From positions 124,001 through 188,000 of the forward strand of contig NZ_CANMVN010000005.1 of the NCBI RefSeq assembly GCF_947501425.1: 64,000 nucleotides of DNA. Direction: 5' to 3'. Source of the stretch: an uncultured Psychroserpens sp. (lineage in GTDB: Bacteria; Bacteroidota; Bacteroidia; Flavobacteriales; Flavobacteriaceae). The position numbers and the translations under genes are program-made. The notes beneath the pieces were generated by a model that was not told the origin of the DNA, searched no databases, and saw only the letters and a program-made list of their open reading frames with translations. Shown here in pieces: positions 33,358 through 43,181 of this stretch. Each line of letters begins with the position of its first letter. Within the stretch, counting starts at the first letter, position 1.

Positions 33358-34242
33358 TTAATTATAAACTCTCACATAATCCACTAGCATACGTTGTGGA
33401 AAAACTGTTTCTGCGTTTGGAGAACCAGGCAAATTACCTCCTACTGCCATATTTATTATGATATAAAATGGACGATTAAACACCCATTCACCAGCATTTT
33501 CTGGTGCATTTATAAACTCATCTTCAACATCTTCTGCTTGTTGAGCAACAACTCCAGGAGTAATGGTTTGGTATAAATCTCCATCTACGTAATAATTTAT
33601 GTAATCTGGACCCCATTCGATACCAAAAATGTGAAAGCCTTCATCAAAGCGATCGTTTTCAATTTCATATTCTTTACTCACAGAAAATTCACCATTATAA
33701 CCAGGTCCATGTGCACTTCCAAAGGTAATGGTTGGACCATCTCCTAGATATTCCATAATATCTATTTCACCACATTGTGGCCAAGGATTTTGATCACAGT
33801 CATTACCTAAAAGCCAGAACGCAGGCCATACACCTTTTCCTGTAGGTAATTTGATTCGTGCTTCAAAGCGGCCATATTGCTGTTCAAATAAGCCTTGAGT
33901 AGTTAATCTAGCAGAGGTATAATTTGCCCCTTCGAAAGCCTCTTCTCTAGCCGTTAATACAAGTAAACCATTTTCAACTGTAACATTTTCGGATCTGTCA
34001 GTATAATACTGTAATTCGTTATTTCCCCAACCAGCTGGTAATCCCTGAGCGGTTCCATCTCCAATGTCATAGGTCCACATTGATGAATCTGGAGCTCCAT
34101 CAACATCAAACTCATCTTGCATGATTAAGTTATTAAGTTGAGCTACTTCCTGAGTTTCATCAGTATTACAAGCACTTATCAAAAGAGCTACCATAAACAA
34201 TGGCAGTAATTTTATCTTGTTAAATGATTTTATAAATTTCAT
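33358..34242 (-). CDS. GH16 laminarinase-type endo-beta-1,3-glucanase, lipoprotein
   Basis: A 294-residue lipoprotein (C25, LISAC) that starts its GH16 beta-jelly-roll at about residue 35. The catalytic signature GEIDIMEYLG carries E159, D161 and E164, in the bulged ExDxxE form of laminarinases. WPAFWLLG before it and FYIIINMAVGGNLPG near the end are also family-typical. It should hydrolyse beta-1,3-glucan outside the inner membrane and provide oligosaccharides for import. Gene gaps are 15 bp to PKD and 29 bp to the glycan-binding protein. Confidence 0.94.
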   Translation of the reverse strand: MKFIKSFNKIKLLPLFMVALLISACNTDETQEVAQLNNLIMQDEFDVDGAPDSSMWTYDIGDGTAQGLPAGWGNNELQYYTDRSENVTVENGLLVLTAREEAFEGANYTSARLTTQGLFEQQYGRFEARIKLPTGKGVWPAFWLLGNDCDQNPWPQCGEIDIMEYLGDGPTITFGSAHGPGYNGEFSVSKEYEIENDRFDEGFHIFGIEWGPDYINYYVDGDLYQTITPGVVAQQAEDVEDEFINAPENAGEWVFNRPFYIIINMAVGGNLPGSPNAETVFPQRMLVDYVRVYN

Positions 34243-34271
34243 ATTGTATTGTTATTTATAGATTATAGCCA

Positions 34272-35738
34272 TTATTCATTGTAAAAATATACGTTATCTA
34301 CCCATATATCTGATATGGTTGCGTCTGTAACAAAAAACACTTGTCCTAAGTTAGCAGGATCAGAGAATCCTGAAAAACTAGAAATTGGAATATCAAGGCT
34401 TAACCAACCATTTTCGTCAGTGTTTCCTAAAGCAGCTGAATTTATAATAAAGTTTCCGCTTGTTGTTGGGCCAACACCTGTTCCACTTTCAAGCGATATT
34501 CTTAAAAAGTCTCCGCCATCAATAGTTTCTCTTACGTTAATATCTACATGTAAATGAGACATCGCACTTATATCTACTAGCGGCACTGTATCATAAGTTC
34601 CTATACTCACGAAATTAAGTGATGTATAATTTATGATATTATCAACTCCTCCACCTGGAGCAGGCACTTGCAAATCTACGTTATTAGGGTCTGCACCAGC
34701 ACCACCTTCAGTAGTTTGGAATGGTTCAAAGAAACCGTTGTAGTGTCTTACTGGAACATTTGTATAAGCATCACTAAAGAGTGAAATGACATTTGCTGCA
34801 TCCCTAGTTGGGACAGGAGCACTTGGGAATGGACCAACAGAGGTAAGCTCCAATTCACCTAGAGCAACATTATTTCCTAAAGTAGCTGTAATGGTGGTCG
34901 TACCAACTCCTGATACTGAAATCACACCTAATTCTGATACTGTTGCAACAGATTCGTTAGAAGATGAGAACTCAAAATAACTTGGTGCTGCATTAATAGT
35001 TTGATTAATCCCTGATGGCAAATTAGCAGTATATGAAATACCGTTTATTTGAATAGTAGAGCCAATAAAAGCTTCTTGTACAAGATTAGCACCATTGAAG
35101 ATTCTTGGTACTTCTTGACCTAAAGTTCCTAAGTTTTCAAATCGTAGTTCGTCAATCCAAAATGTAAATCCGAAACCATTAGTACTTTGTGTTCCAGCAG
35201 CAAAGAGAAACATACCCTTTTCTTGAACAAGTTTAGAAGGATCTGGGATTGGGATTATGTATTTTTTCCAATCTGTCGATAGTTGAATATTAGGAAAACT
35301 TACAGCGTATTTATCCTCTACAAAATCGGTTCCAAAACCAGCCTCAACAATACCTGTTGTAGACCCTTTAGCCCAGAACGTTAAGGCGTCATACTGTGTT
35401 AAGTTTCTACCCTCTCCAGCATCTTCAAAAATTCCACCTATAAATCCACCATCTGGATCATTAGGTGCAGGCACGTCAATTCTAATTGATGTACTTCCTT
35501 CATAAGCTTCAGCATTATCAGTCCCAAAACCATTAACATTTGCACCTGCAGCAGGATCAAACGAATTAAAAAACTCTTCTGTAAGTCCTATAGGTGTATC
35601 TGTAAAAATATCACCTATAGTTGGAAATGTAGCAGGAACAGCTTCATCAGAAATATCTCTCTCACATCCATAACAAAGGATTAGAATCAACCCTAATAAG
35701 AATGCATTTTTTGATTTGATTAATCTTATTTTTTTCAT
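34272..35738 (-). CDS. Lipoprotein with Ig-like domain, probable surface glycan-binding protein
   Basis: About 488 residues from the ATG at 35738 (MKKIRLIKSK); the frame extends upstream into the previous gene but that region has no signal peptide. The lipobox cysteine is C25 (LCYGC). A beta-sandwich resembling a carbohydrate-binding module (about 60-210) is followed by a bacterial Ig-like group 2 domain (about 230-300: FEFSSSNESVATVSELGVISVSGVGTTTITA) and a second sandwich (about 330-480). No catalytic motif is visible. It lies 10 bp after the fusion gene and 29 bp before GH16. It is likely a glucan-binding protein standing in for SusD/SusE functions. Confidence 0.75.
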   Translation of the reverse strand: MKKIRLIKSKNAFLLGLILILCYGCERDISDEAVPATFPTIGDIFTDTPIGLTEEFFNSFDPAAGANVNGFGTDNAEAYEGSTSIRIDVPAPNDPDGGFIGGIFEDAGEGRNLTQYDALTFWAKGSTTGIVEAGFGTDFVEDKYAVSFPNIQLSTDWKKYIIPIPDPSKLVQEKGMFLFAAGTQSTNGFGFTFWIDELRFENLGTLGQEVPRIFNGANLVQEAFIGSTIQINGISYTANLPSGINQTINAAPSYFEFSSSNESVATVSELGVISVSGVGTTTITATLGNNVALGELELTSVGPFPSAPVPTRDAANVISLFSDAYTNVPVRHYNGFFEPFQTTEGGAGADPNNVDLQVPAPGGGVDNIINYTSLNFVSIGTYDTVPLVDISAMSHLHVDINVRETIDGGDFLRISLESGTGVGPTTSGNFIINSAALGNTDENGWLSLDIPISSFSGFSDPANLGQVFFVTDATISDIWVDNVYFYNE

Positions 35739-35748
35739 TGTTTCGTTA

Positions 35749-38700
35749 TTATTTTCCAATATTAATATGTAAATAGGTTCTAATCTCCCATTCTGAGCCA
35801 TCAGGAAATCCTGCGGGGCTTAATACGGGTTCCGGAGGAAACGTATCTGTGAATGTGTTAGTAGGTGAAAACCTAGGAGAGAATTGATCCAGAGATCTCC
35901 ATGTCCCTCTAATTCCTATTCTCGTATTAGGTAATATAAACCAATCTGGCTTGCCTATTGAAGTTGAGACGTCAAGCATTAATTGTAATGGGAACGTTAA
36001 GTTAAAATCTCTATGGTAATCGAAAGGTCCCCAATCGTTTACTTTTAAATGTGTTCGAACACTCATTTTCTTGTAAATCATTCTGATATCAGCACCAAAA
36101 CGATCAATCGTTCTTTCGCTATCACCATTAGCTTGTCCGTTTCCGTAGTAAAAATTACCAATCAACCCTAAATCTGGGCTTAATTTTGATACCATTCTTG
36201 AATGTAGCTCCCATAAATCTTCGGCAGGCACAGATGTTGGAAACGCAAAAAATGTACGATTAGCTTGGAAACCAATATGAGCGTCCATTGTTGTAGGGAG
36301 GTAACGGTATACAAATCCTAAGTTCATTGCAAATTTGGCATCTTCAGCTCTATCATTATCCCATGAGTACATCCATGTACCAGGTGTTGGGTCATAGGTA
36401 AATAATAATTCTACTCCTGTGGTTTCTCTATTGCCATTTCTTACCGCGAAAGGATCATCAATGACATTTCTTAATCGTCCAGGTGCATCACCGCCGTTTG
36501 GCATAGGATCAACTAATGGTTTTTGATACATAAAGTTTGGTGCCACTTGAAAGTCGCCCATTGTATATGTGAAACCACTTAAAATACTAGAAACGTTTCC
36601 ACTACCAGAATCTCTTAATCTCCATCCAGTGAAAGTTTGTGTTTGATCTGCACCACCATTGGCAACTAAGCCCATTATAGCTCCTTGAGCATACCAATTG
36701 AACCTACCATTTTGATACGTTATTTTGGCTTTACCACCCCAATTATCTTTGCCTTGTACTTTATCTAATACAACTTCTCCATTATCGATATCTTGATATG
36801 TACTTCCATTTAATGGACTTCCACCCCAGATTGCCCCGAGTGTAACACCTACTTTACCAAAATCTCTTTCTACAACAAGTGTCGCTCGTTCAGTAGGCCA
36901 TGCTGGTATGATACCACTACGCACTTGATTAGCATCCAATACACGTTGACCATTTTCATCAAATTCTAGATCGGTTTCAATATCTCTGTGATATATACCA
37001 GTAATATCGTACTTTCCAACTTTGCGTTGATACTTCAATAAAGCAGTTGGATTAGCTCCCCACCATAATTGAGGTCCGAATGCTGCTTTTAAACCATTAA
37101 GAGATCCTTTACCATTAAATTCCATACCAAGTATCTCTCCATTATAGATATCTAAATTGGGTCCGTAATTAGCTTCAGGATATAACCCGAAGAAATCTCC
37201 TTCATATCCCCAATGGTAATGACCTGTTCTGTAAAAACCTTTAATATCAGCAAGCTTTGTATTCCACTCGAATTCGGCTTGATACACTCTTAATCTGTTA
37301 AAGTCATCGATTTCAACATCTAAATCATTTCCTCCTTCAACACCAACAACAGTAATTGGTCTACCTACATTCTCATAAAATATTTCATCAATTGGGTTTT
37401 CTGCTACATTACCTAGAATATTAAAATTCACATTAACTCTCATATTTGGAGCAGGATTACCCTCAACTCCTACGAAATAGGATTCCATATGATCAAAACC
37501 TAATTGGTTAGGGAAAACATTTTGATTAGGGTCTTCTGTATCTGGTGTAGTAATTAAGGTGCCACCTGTGCTAAATGTTGTAAAACGAGCACCAAGGTTA
37601 CTAATTCTAATTTTCTGGCTAGTACCTCCACCTAACGCAGCTTTATCACCTCTGGCTCTAAGTACCGCGTCCATTAGCTGTATATTGTCAAAGTAATTAG
37701 ACATAAACTCTGGCGTCATAGCCTCATCATATGGATTAAGTTGATGAACTTCTTTAAGGGCGTAGTATGCTGCTCTTGGATATAATTGATAAAGTCCTCT
37801 TGGATCTGTTGGTCCTTTGGCACAGATACCAAACCATTCTTCATTCATATTATTATCACCCGTTTTAGCCTGATCTCTAGGGTATCCATTATTTGCCCAT
37901 GTAGCCGTATTATTATGTATATCAAGATCTTCGGTTTGTTTGTATTTCCACCATCCATCACTAAATTGGAAGGTAAAACCACCTATAGAATTCTCTGCCT
38001 TACCCATACCAGCAGCATTTTCATAAATATCTCTCCAGTTACCAACATCATAATACGCCTGCGTATATTGATCTTCTTGGTTATCTCTAGCGTTGAAGGC
38101 ATCTGCACCAAACTCAGCAAAAAGAATTGGCATCCCTAATTCATTTTTAACTCTTTGAAAAGCATCTCCAAAAGACACACCTCTGTACATATTAGTTCCG
38201 TAAATATCTATATCTGTGCACTCTTGCTTAACTTGATCAATATAAAGTAGATCTCCATTACAAATAGCTACCGGATGACCTTGATCTAAGGATTTCACTT
38301 CTTTTGAAGCATCATTGAATGCTTTATATAAAGCTCGGGCAGCAGCAATTTTATTGGGATCCTCTGCTCCATCTATTGGAATGTCCTCTGTTTCTGCCCC
38401 AGTCCATGATAAATGATAGTTATTTTCATTTCCTATCATATACAATAGAAGTCCGGGAGTATCTTTGTATGTGTTCGCCATATCTCTAGCCTCTTTCATC
38501 AAAATTTCTCTTGTGGCGGCATCGGCATAGTCGGTTTGTGGCGTCCAAGCACCATTTATAGTGAGTCCATAAGCACCAAACGTTATGTTTAACATGGTGT
38601 AAATTCCATATTCTTCATAGATGTAAGTCACCCACTTAGGTGGGAGTCCATATGTTCTAATGGCATTAACTCCCATATTTTTTAGTAGAGGCATTTCTCC

Positions 38701-38931
38701 ATCCAGTGCCGCTCTAATGACGTCATCAGATTCAGCCCAAATACCAGCATCTGTAATTGTAGAGCCAATAGGAACGTAATCCCAGTTAACTCCATTAACC
38801 ATAAAATCTTTTCCATCAACTTTTAATCTCATACCATCGTTGGATTTATCGACAGTAACACGATTGACCTGAGCCAATAATGAGAATGAAATCAAGAAAA
38901 GAAAGAGTCCGAGAATTTTTTTCTTCATCAT
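35749..38931 (-). CDS. Fusion of a clan-A glycosidase domain with an outer-membrane beta-barrel-like domain
   Basis: A 1060-residue protein. Signal peptide about residues 1-20. A TIM-barrel glycosidase region (about 25-420) resembles GH2-type cores, with the acid/base in MIGNENNYH (E169) and the nucleophile in ILFAEFGADAF (E273), plus clan-A sequences such as GVNAIRTYG and DIYGTNMYRG. From about residue 430 to the end the sequence changes: no more glycosidase motifs, but about 600 residues of alternating hydrophobic/polar strands with many Gly, Tyr and Trp, ending in a last strand WEIRTYLHINIGK. That is what an outer-membrane barrel looks like, though the last residue is Lys and not aromatic. 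It opens the glucan operon, which has no SusC/SusD. Substrate and topology are inferred only. Confidence 0.75.
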   Translation of the reverse strand: MMKKKILGLFLFLISFSLLAQVNRVTVDKSNDGMRLKVDGKDFMVNGVNWDYVPIGSTITDAGIWAESDDVIRAALDGEMPLLKNMGVNAIRTYGLPPKWVTYIYEEYGIYTMLNITFGAYGLTINGAWTPQTDYADAATREILMKEARDMANTYKDTPGLLLYMIGNENNYHLSWTGAETEDIPIDGAEDPNKIAAARALYKAFNDASKEVKSLDQGHPVAICNGDLLYIDQVKQECTDIDIYGTNMYRGVSFGDAFQRVKNELGMPILFAEFGADAFNARDNQEDQYTQAYYDVGNWRDIYENAAGMGKAENSIGGFTFQFSDGWWKYKQTEDLDIHNNTATWANNGYPRDQAKTGDNNMNEEWFGICAKGPTDPRGLYQLYPRAAYYALKEVHQLNPYDEAMTPEFMSNYFDNIQLMDAVLRARGDKAALGGGTSQKIRISNLGARFTTFSTGGTLITTPDTEDPNQNVFPNQLGFDHMESYFVGVEGNPAPNMRVNVNFNILGNVAENPIDEIFYENVGRPITVVGVEGGNDLDVEIDDFNRLRVYQAEFEWNTKLADIKGFYRTGHYHWGYEGDFFGLYPEANYGPNLDIYNGEILGMEFNGKGSLNGLKAAFGPQLWWGANPTALLKYQRKVGKYDITGIYHRDIETDLEFDENGQRVLDANQVRSGIIPAWPTERATLVVERDFGKVGVTLGAIWGGSPLNGSTYQDIDNGEVVLDKVQGKDNWGGKAKITYQNGRFNWYAQGAIMGLVANGGADQTQTFTGWRLRDSGSGNVSSILSGFTYTMGDFQVAPNFMYQKPLVDPMPNGGDAPGRLRNVIDDPFAVRNGNRETTGVELLFTYDPTPGTWMYSWDNDRAEDAKFAMNLGFVYRYLPTTMDAHIGFQANRTFFAFPTSVPAEDLWELHSRMVSKLSPDLGLIGNFYYGNGQANGDSERTIDRFGADIRMIYKKMSVRTHLKVNDWGPFDYHRDFNLTFPLQLMLDVSTSIGKPDWFILPNTRIGIRGTWRSLDQFSPRFSPTNTFTDTFPPEPVLSPAGFPDGSEWEIRTYLHINIGK

Positions 38932-39078
38932 TTAGTTGTTTTTAATGTTAGTTAATACATATGAATTACTAGATATTGATTTTGAAATCTAGAGTAAGGT
39001 CTTCCTCAGTATTGTTTATGAGTATCATTAAAATTTAGAAGACGTGATTCATATCCTTATTAATAAGATACTGCATGA

Positions 39079-39136
39079 TAAATTTAGCCTTCAGAATTAA
39101 CAAATCAATAATTTTCACCTCAACAAAAAACATACA
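39079..39136 (-). promoter_or_regulatory. Glucan-operon promoter element A
   Basis: The 374-bp gap upstream of the fusion gene has TCACCTCA followed directly by ACAAAAAACATACA (39115-39136) and TAAATTTA (39079-39086), separated by 28 nt. This is the same pair and spacing as element B at 23483-23540. A TTG (39108-39106 on the minus strand), 19 nt upstream of the -7 box, can serve as the -33 element. The predicted leader is about 140 nt. A perfect TACAACGTTGTA palindrome (39222-39233) further upstream may bind the LacI regulator. Confidence 0.65.
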
Positions 39137-39305
39137 TCGCAAAAAAAAAGATGTTTTATTATTAAATATGCAGTGAAACTATTGTTTAATGCTATTTAAA
39201 AATAACTTAAACAACTAAAACTACAACGTTGTAATTTGTTAAAAAAGAGGAATATGTGCAGAATGTATAGGTGTTGTATAGGAGTTATGAAGCTTTGTAT
39301 AGTGA

Positions 39306-42098
39306 TTATATTTCTAAAATATAATTTGTTAAGCTATATTCATGTGGCAGATTCATCTTTTTGCGTAAGCGATACCGTTTAACTTCCACACTTCTTGAAG
39401 AGATATTTAATAAAGGAGCAATTTCTTTTGAAGATAAATTGAGCCTTAAATAAGCACATAGTTTAAGATCATTAGGAGTTAATGAAGGGTGTTTAGATTT
39501 AATTTTCTTTAGAAAATCCTTATCAGCATTATTGAAAGCTTCCTCAAAAAACTTCCAATCATCTGTATTGTTCAAATTTTTATCAATGATCTTAATTACT
39601 GGGTTTAGGTTATTTCCATTATCAACATTCTTGAGTTCATCTTTAATACTATTTAAAAATTCATTCTTCTTAATTAAACTCATGGTTGAAATAGCAAGTT
39701 CTCTATTTTTATTATCAATATCCTGTTTTAACTGATCGTTTCGCAATTGCATTAATTCTTGCTCATTTTCTAATTGTTTTAATTCTAATTCGCGCTCTGC
39801 TTCTAGCAATAATTTTTCTTCTTGTCGCTTATATTTTCGTTTGTAAACATTATGTATCAATGCTGATAATAAAACTGCAGTGATTACATAGAGTAAAACC
39901 ATAAGGTTAGATAAATACCATGGTTTCTCAATTTTAAAATTATAATTAGCGACATTATCAGTTAATTGATTTCCAACTCTTCCTCTAACATTAAATGTAT
40001 AATCGCCATAACTGAGGTTTTTAAATAATTCTGTAGAAGATTTTGACCACTCACTCCACTTGTTATAATCACCATCTAAACGGTATTGGTACTCTGTCTC
40101 CAAATACTTGTCATATTCTGGAATACTGTAGGTGAATTCAAAATTATTATCTCTGTTATGAAATTCATTAGATGTAAAATACGCTACGTTGCGTTTTTCT
40201 GAATCGACTGCGTAATTGTACACCGAATTAATTTGGATAGCATATGAACGCTCTCTCATTTTATTGAGATCGATAATGATATATCCAGAGGATGTACCTA
40301 ATAAATACCTCTGATTTTCAATAGGATAAATATTCTCATAGCCAGTAACACTTTTTCTCAAAGTATTAGACAAAGGAATTCTATTTAATTTTGGTTTATC
40401 ACTTAAAAGTCCAGGGGAAATATAGCTTATATTTTTATCAGAAAAACTCCAAAGCTTATCAGAGATTACTTCCAGCTTACCTGAAACATAATTAAAAGAA
40501 TCAAATGCCTGACTTAATAACGAGTCTTTTTCAAAGGCTTTTTTTGTCTCTTTATATGCATAAATACCTTCGTTAAAGGCATACAGAATATTCGAATTAT
40601 ATTTAATTAGACTTGAATGCAATCCTTTTTTCACAGAGGTTTCCTGATTGACTTTAAGAACTTCTTGGAACTCCTCATCAATATTCAACTTAAAAACACC
40701 TTTGTACTCATGACTTACAAATACCTGACCATTTTCTGAGATCTCAAAGTATTTAGAAGATATATCAAAACCCTTAATTTTATTACGTAATTGCCATGTG
40801 CCATTTTGCTTTTCTAAAACACTCAAGCCATCATAACTTCCATTAAGCAATAAATTGTCTTTATTAGGAATTTGCCTAATTCTCCAGGTTCCTTCAATAC
40901 CTGAAATCATTTCGGTAGATGTATCATTTACAACAAAGGTTCCAAGATCATGACCACAAAACAATGTATTGTCAAAGATATCTAAAAACCAAACCTGACC
41001 TTTTGTACCTTCTATCAATTCAAACTCACTTTTAGAATGTAATGGTCTATAGAATAACCCCTGATTAGAACCTATGAATAATTTGTCATTGAAAACTTTG
41101 GATGCATGTACAGCTCCTAAAACTCCCATTTTATCATCATACTCTCTGAATGGAGAAGAGCTATTAATACAGTTGACACCATTATCTAGTCCTAACCACA
41201 TGTTATTATCTATATCCTCAAAAATGGTAAGTACTGTATTGTTTGACAAACCCATATTTTGATTAAGTCTGTAATCAACCTCTCCTTTGCTATCAAGTTT
41301 TATTATTCCGTTTGAAATGGTCCCTATCGCAAAACTACCATCCTTTAATCTGATACTGCTATAAGCTGTTAAATTTGAAAGTAGGTTATTTGCTGAAGTA
41401 TCCCATTTTGAAACCAATCCGTCTCTATAGACGAAAAATCCTTTTTGTTTGGTTTGAAATACAAACTCTCCATCTATACTAAATATATTAATAATACGAT
41501 TGGACTTTAAAATCTCAGCATCAGAAAACAGCTTTTCCTTACCATTTTCAATTTTAAAAATCCCTTGATTTAATTTCTGAAAGAAGATTGTTTCATTAAC
41601 AATCACCATCTTGGTCAAGGTTGTTTCAGAATTAATAATATTAAATGATTTTGAGCGCGTATTATAACTGTAGATTCTATCTAAAGATTGAAATATTATA
41701 AAATCGTCTAAAGCTATGATTGTCCAAATTTGTTCATCCTCAATCATTGGAGAATCAAGTGTTTTGGATAATGAAGTATATGTAAGTTCGTTAAATTCGT
41801 TGCGCTCCCAATAGCCAAACTCCATATAGCAACCTGTATAGATACGATCTCCTACAGCCTTAACAGATCTTAAAATGGTTTGATTTGGCGTTTCATATAG
41901 TGTCCAAAGTGCTCCGTTAAATTCTAGTAACCCTTTATTATTAGCTACATAAATGTACCTGTTGTCCGACTGAGATATCGCCCAGTTTTGATTTTCGGCT
42001 TTATACATTTCTGGAGTAAACACTTGAATTGGAGGGATTTCCTGCCCTTTTAATAAAAAGCTTACCAACAAGCACAAAAATAATATCAGATTCTTCAT
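39306..42098 (-). CDS. SusR-like sensor regulator: propeller repeats, Y_Y_Y domain, membrane helix, LuxR-type HTH
   Basis: A 930-residue one-component transmembrane regulator: signal/anchor (about 1-19), a periplasmic sensor made of two-component-regulator propeller repeats (about 25-640), a Y_Y_Y domain (about 645-725: YRLDGDYNKWSEWS, FKNLSYGDYTFNVRGR), a membrane helix (about 728-749), a coiled coil (about 753-815) and a C-terminal HTH (about 870-915: LNLSSKEIAPLLNISSRSVEVKRYRLRKKM). No kinase or receiver domain is present, so signal and DNA binding are in one chain. It is divergently isolated from neighbours by its own promoter region and sits next to the glucan operon, which it probably activates. 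Confidence 0.88.
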   Translation of the reverse strand: MKNLILFLCLLVSFLLKGQEIPPIQVFTPEMYKAENQNWAISQSDNRYIYVANNKGLLEFNGALWTLYETPNQTILRSVKAVGDRIYTGCYMEFGYWERNEFNELTYTSLSKTLDSPMIEDEQIWTIIALDDFIIFQSLDRIYSYNTRSKSFNIINSETTLTKMVIVNETIFFQKLNQGIFKIENGKEKLFSDAEILKSNRIINIFSIDGEFVFQTKQKGFFVYRDGLVSKWDTSANNLLSNLTAYSSIRLKDGSFAIGTISNGIIKLDSKGEVDYRLNQNMGLSNNTVLTIFEDIDNNMWLGLDNGVNCINSSSPFREYDDKMGVLGAVHASKVFNDKLFIGSNQGLFYRPLHSKSEFELIEGTKGQVWFLDIFDNTLFCGHDLGTFVVNDTSTEMISGIEGTWRIRQIPNKDNLLLNGSYDGLSVLEKQNGTWQLRNKIKGFDISSKYFEISENGQVFVSHEYKGVFKLNIDEEFQEVLKVNQETSVKKGLHSSLIKYNSNILYAFNEGIYAYKETKKAFEKDSLLSQAFDSFNYVSGKLEVISDKLWSFSDKNISYISPGLLSDKPKLNRIPLSNTLRKSVTGYENIYPIENQRYLLGTSSGYIIIDLNKMRERSYAIQINSVYNYAVDSEKRNVAYFTSNEFHNRDNNFEFTYSIPEYDKYLETEYQYRLDGDYNKWSEWSKSSTELFKNLSYGDYTFNVRGRVGNQLTDNVANYNFKIEKPWYLSNLMVLLYVITAVLLSALIHNVYKRKYKRQEEKLLLEAERELELKQLENEQELMQLRNDQLKQDIDNKNRELAISTMSLIKKNEFLNSIKDELKNVDNGNNLNPVIKIIDKNLNNTDDWKFFEEAFNNADKDFLKKIKSKHPSLTPNDLKLCAYLRLNLSSKEIAPLLNISSRSVEVKRYRLRKKMNLPHEYSLTNYILEI

Positions 42099-42180
42099 TT
42101 TTATTAATAGTATGTAACTAGATATGAATCGAATTTGTTTAGGTTAATTGAGGATTTAATTCTACAAAATAGTACTAAAA

Positions 42181-42203
42181 TCACAGATTACAAAACACAT
42201 ACT
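42181..42203 (-). promoter_or_regulatory. Degenerate glucan-locus element upstream of the sensor gene
   Basis: TCACAGATT followed directly by ACAAAACACATAC, one mismatch in the 13-base ACAAAA-ACATAC half and one base longer than elements A and B. It is about 85 bp upstream of the regulator start. The 28-nt-spaced TAAATTTA box is absent, so this may be a chance match or an autoregulation site. Confidence 0.3.
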
Positions 42204-42223
42204 TGGTAATGACAAGCTTTAAT

Positions 42224-43108
42224 TTATTCCTTAACCTCTAATTGTTTGGTTTGTATAACCTTAGAATCTATAATTGTATGTGAAATGAAACTCATGATAG
42301 GATCTAGGTGTTCAAATACTATTGTTGCAACTTCGTGTTTTCCATTTTCCACTTTATAGAGATAATAAGATGTGTTTAATTGTTCCAGCTGTCTAAAAAT
42401 AATATCTGAACCATTCAATACTAAAAAACCTGGATCATCCTCATCGCAAAAATGATGTGGTGCTTTAGCATAAGGAACGAGATCATCTTTAGAGCCATGA
42501 AATAAGATGGTAGGTACAGCATTAGCTTCAGTAATATAACTTTCATCAACCATTGCACCAGCATAAGATAAGACTCCAGCAAATTTTATATCGTCGTAAA
42601 CTGAGGTATTCTCAATAAAATAATCTTTCATATATACAGCACTCAAAACTGCCTCTGCTCCTGCACTACTGCCTCCAGCAATAATTTTTGAAGCATCAAT
42701 ATGAAGTGAATCACTCTTATCTACAATAAAATTTGTAGCGTCTAGAAAATCTTCAGCTGCCATTGCAAACGTGTATAACTTCTCTTCCTTAGAGCATTGA
42801 CAACCAAAACCAGTTTTAGTCCCTCTCCGTAGTAATCGATAAGAGATAGATACACCAATAATACCCTTAGCAGCAATATACTCCATGAGTCTTAGCTCTT
42901 GATCACCTTCTCTTGAACCACCAGAAAATCCGCCACCATGCATCCATATCAATACAGGCAACTTTTGGTCGGGCTCGATATCTTCAGGAGTATATACGTC
43001 TAATTTTAGCCTATCTAAGGCTTTTACTGCGTAGGTAAAAGTACGTTTGTTTTGCGCTGATGCTACAAAAACATTGAAAACCAAGGTGATAATTAAATAG
43101 TATTTCAT
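42224..43108 (-). CDS. Exported alpha/beta hydrolase, esterase type
   Basis: A 294-residue exported hydrolase (signal about 1-19) of the HSL/BD-FAE-like group: oxyanion motif HGGGFSGGS and nucleophile elbow GGSSAGAE with S148. His in NGKHEVAT near the C-terminus is a candidate for the triad. A CQC pair (FGCQCS) is unusual for the family. It lies near the glucan locus but after the sensor; whether it acts on a carbohydrate ester is unknown. Confidence 0.85.
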   Translation of the reverse strand: MKYYLIITLVFNVFVASAQNKRTFTYAVKALDRLKLDVYTPEDIEPDQKLPVLIWMHGGGFSGGSREGDQELRLMEYIAAKGIIGVSISYRLLRRGTKTGFGCQCSKEEKLYTFAMAAEDFLDATNFIVDKSDSLHIDASKIIAGGSSAGAEAVLSAVYMKDYFIENTSVYDDIKFAGVLSYAGAMVDESYITEANAVPTILFHGSKDDLVPYAKAPHHFCDEDDPGFLVLNGSDIIFRQLEQLNTSYYLYKVENGKHEVATIVFEHLDPIMSFISHTIIDSKVIQTKQLEVKE

Positions 43109-43181
43109 GTGTAGTTTCTATTGAAATGAAATCACTTATCGTATAAAAATACTACAAAACCTTTATAATATTAAAAAGCAA

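Noticed and set aside
35738-35801. Extended N-terminus of the glycan-binding lipoprotein
   Set aside because: The extension overlaps the upstream coding region and has no signal peptide; the ATG at 35738 yields a lipoprotein signal.
20793-42098. A SusC/SusD pair
   Set aside because: No protein in this locus has the SusC plug/barrel signatures or a SusD-like TPR fold. The only TonB receptor in the window is the copper type at 7425-9527.
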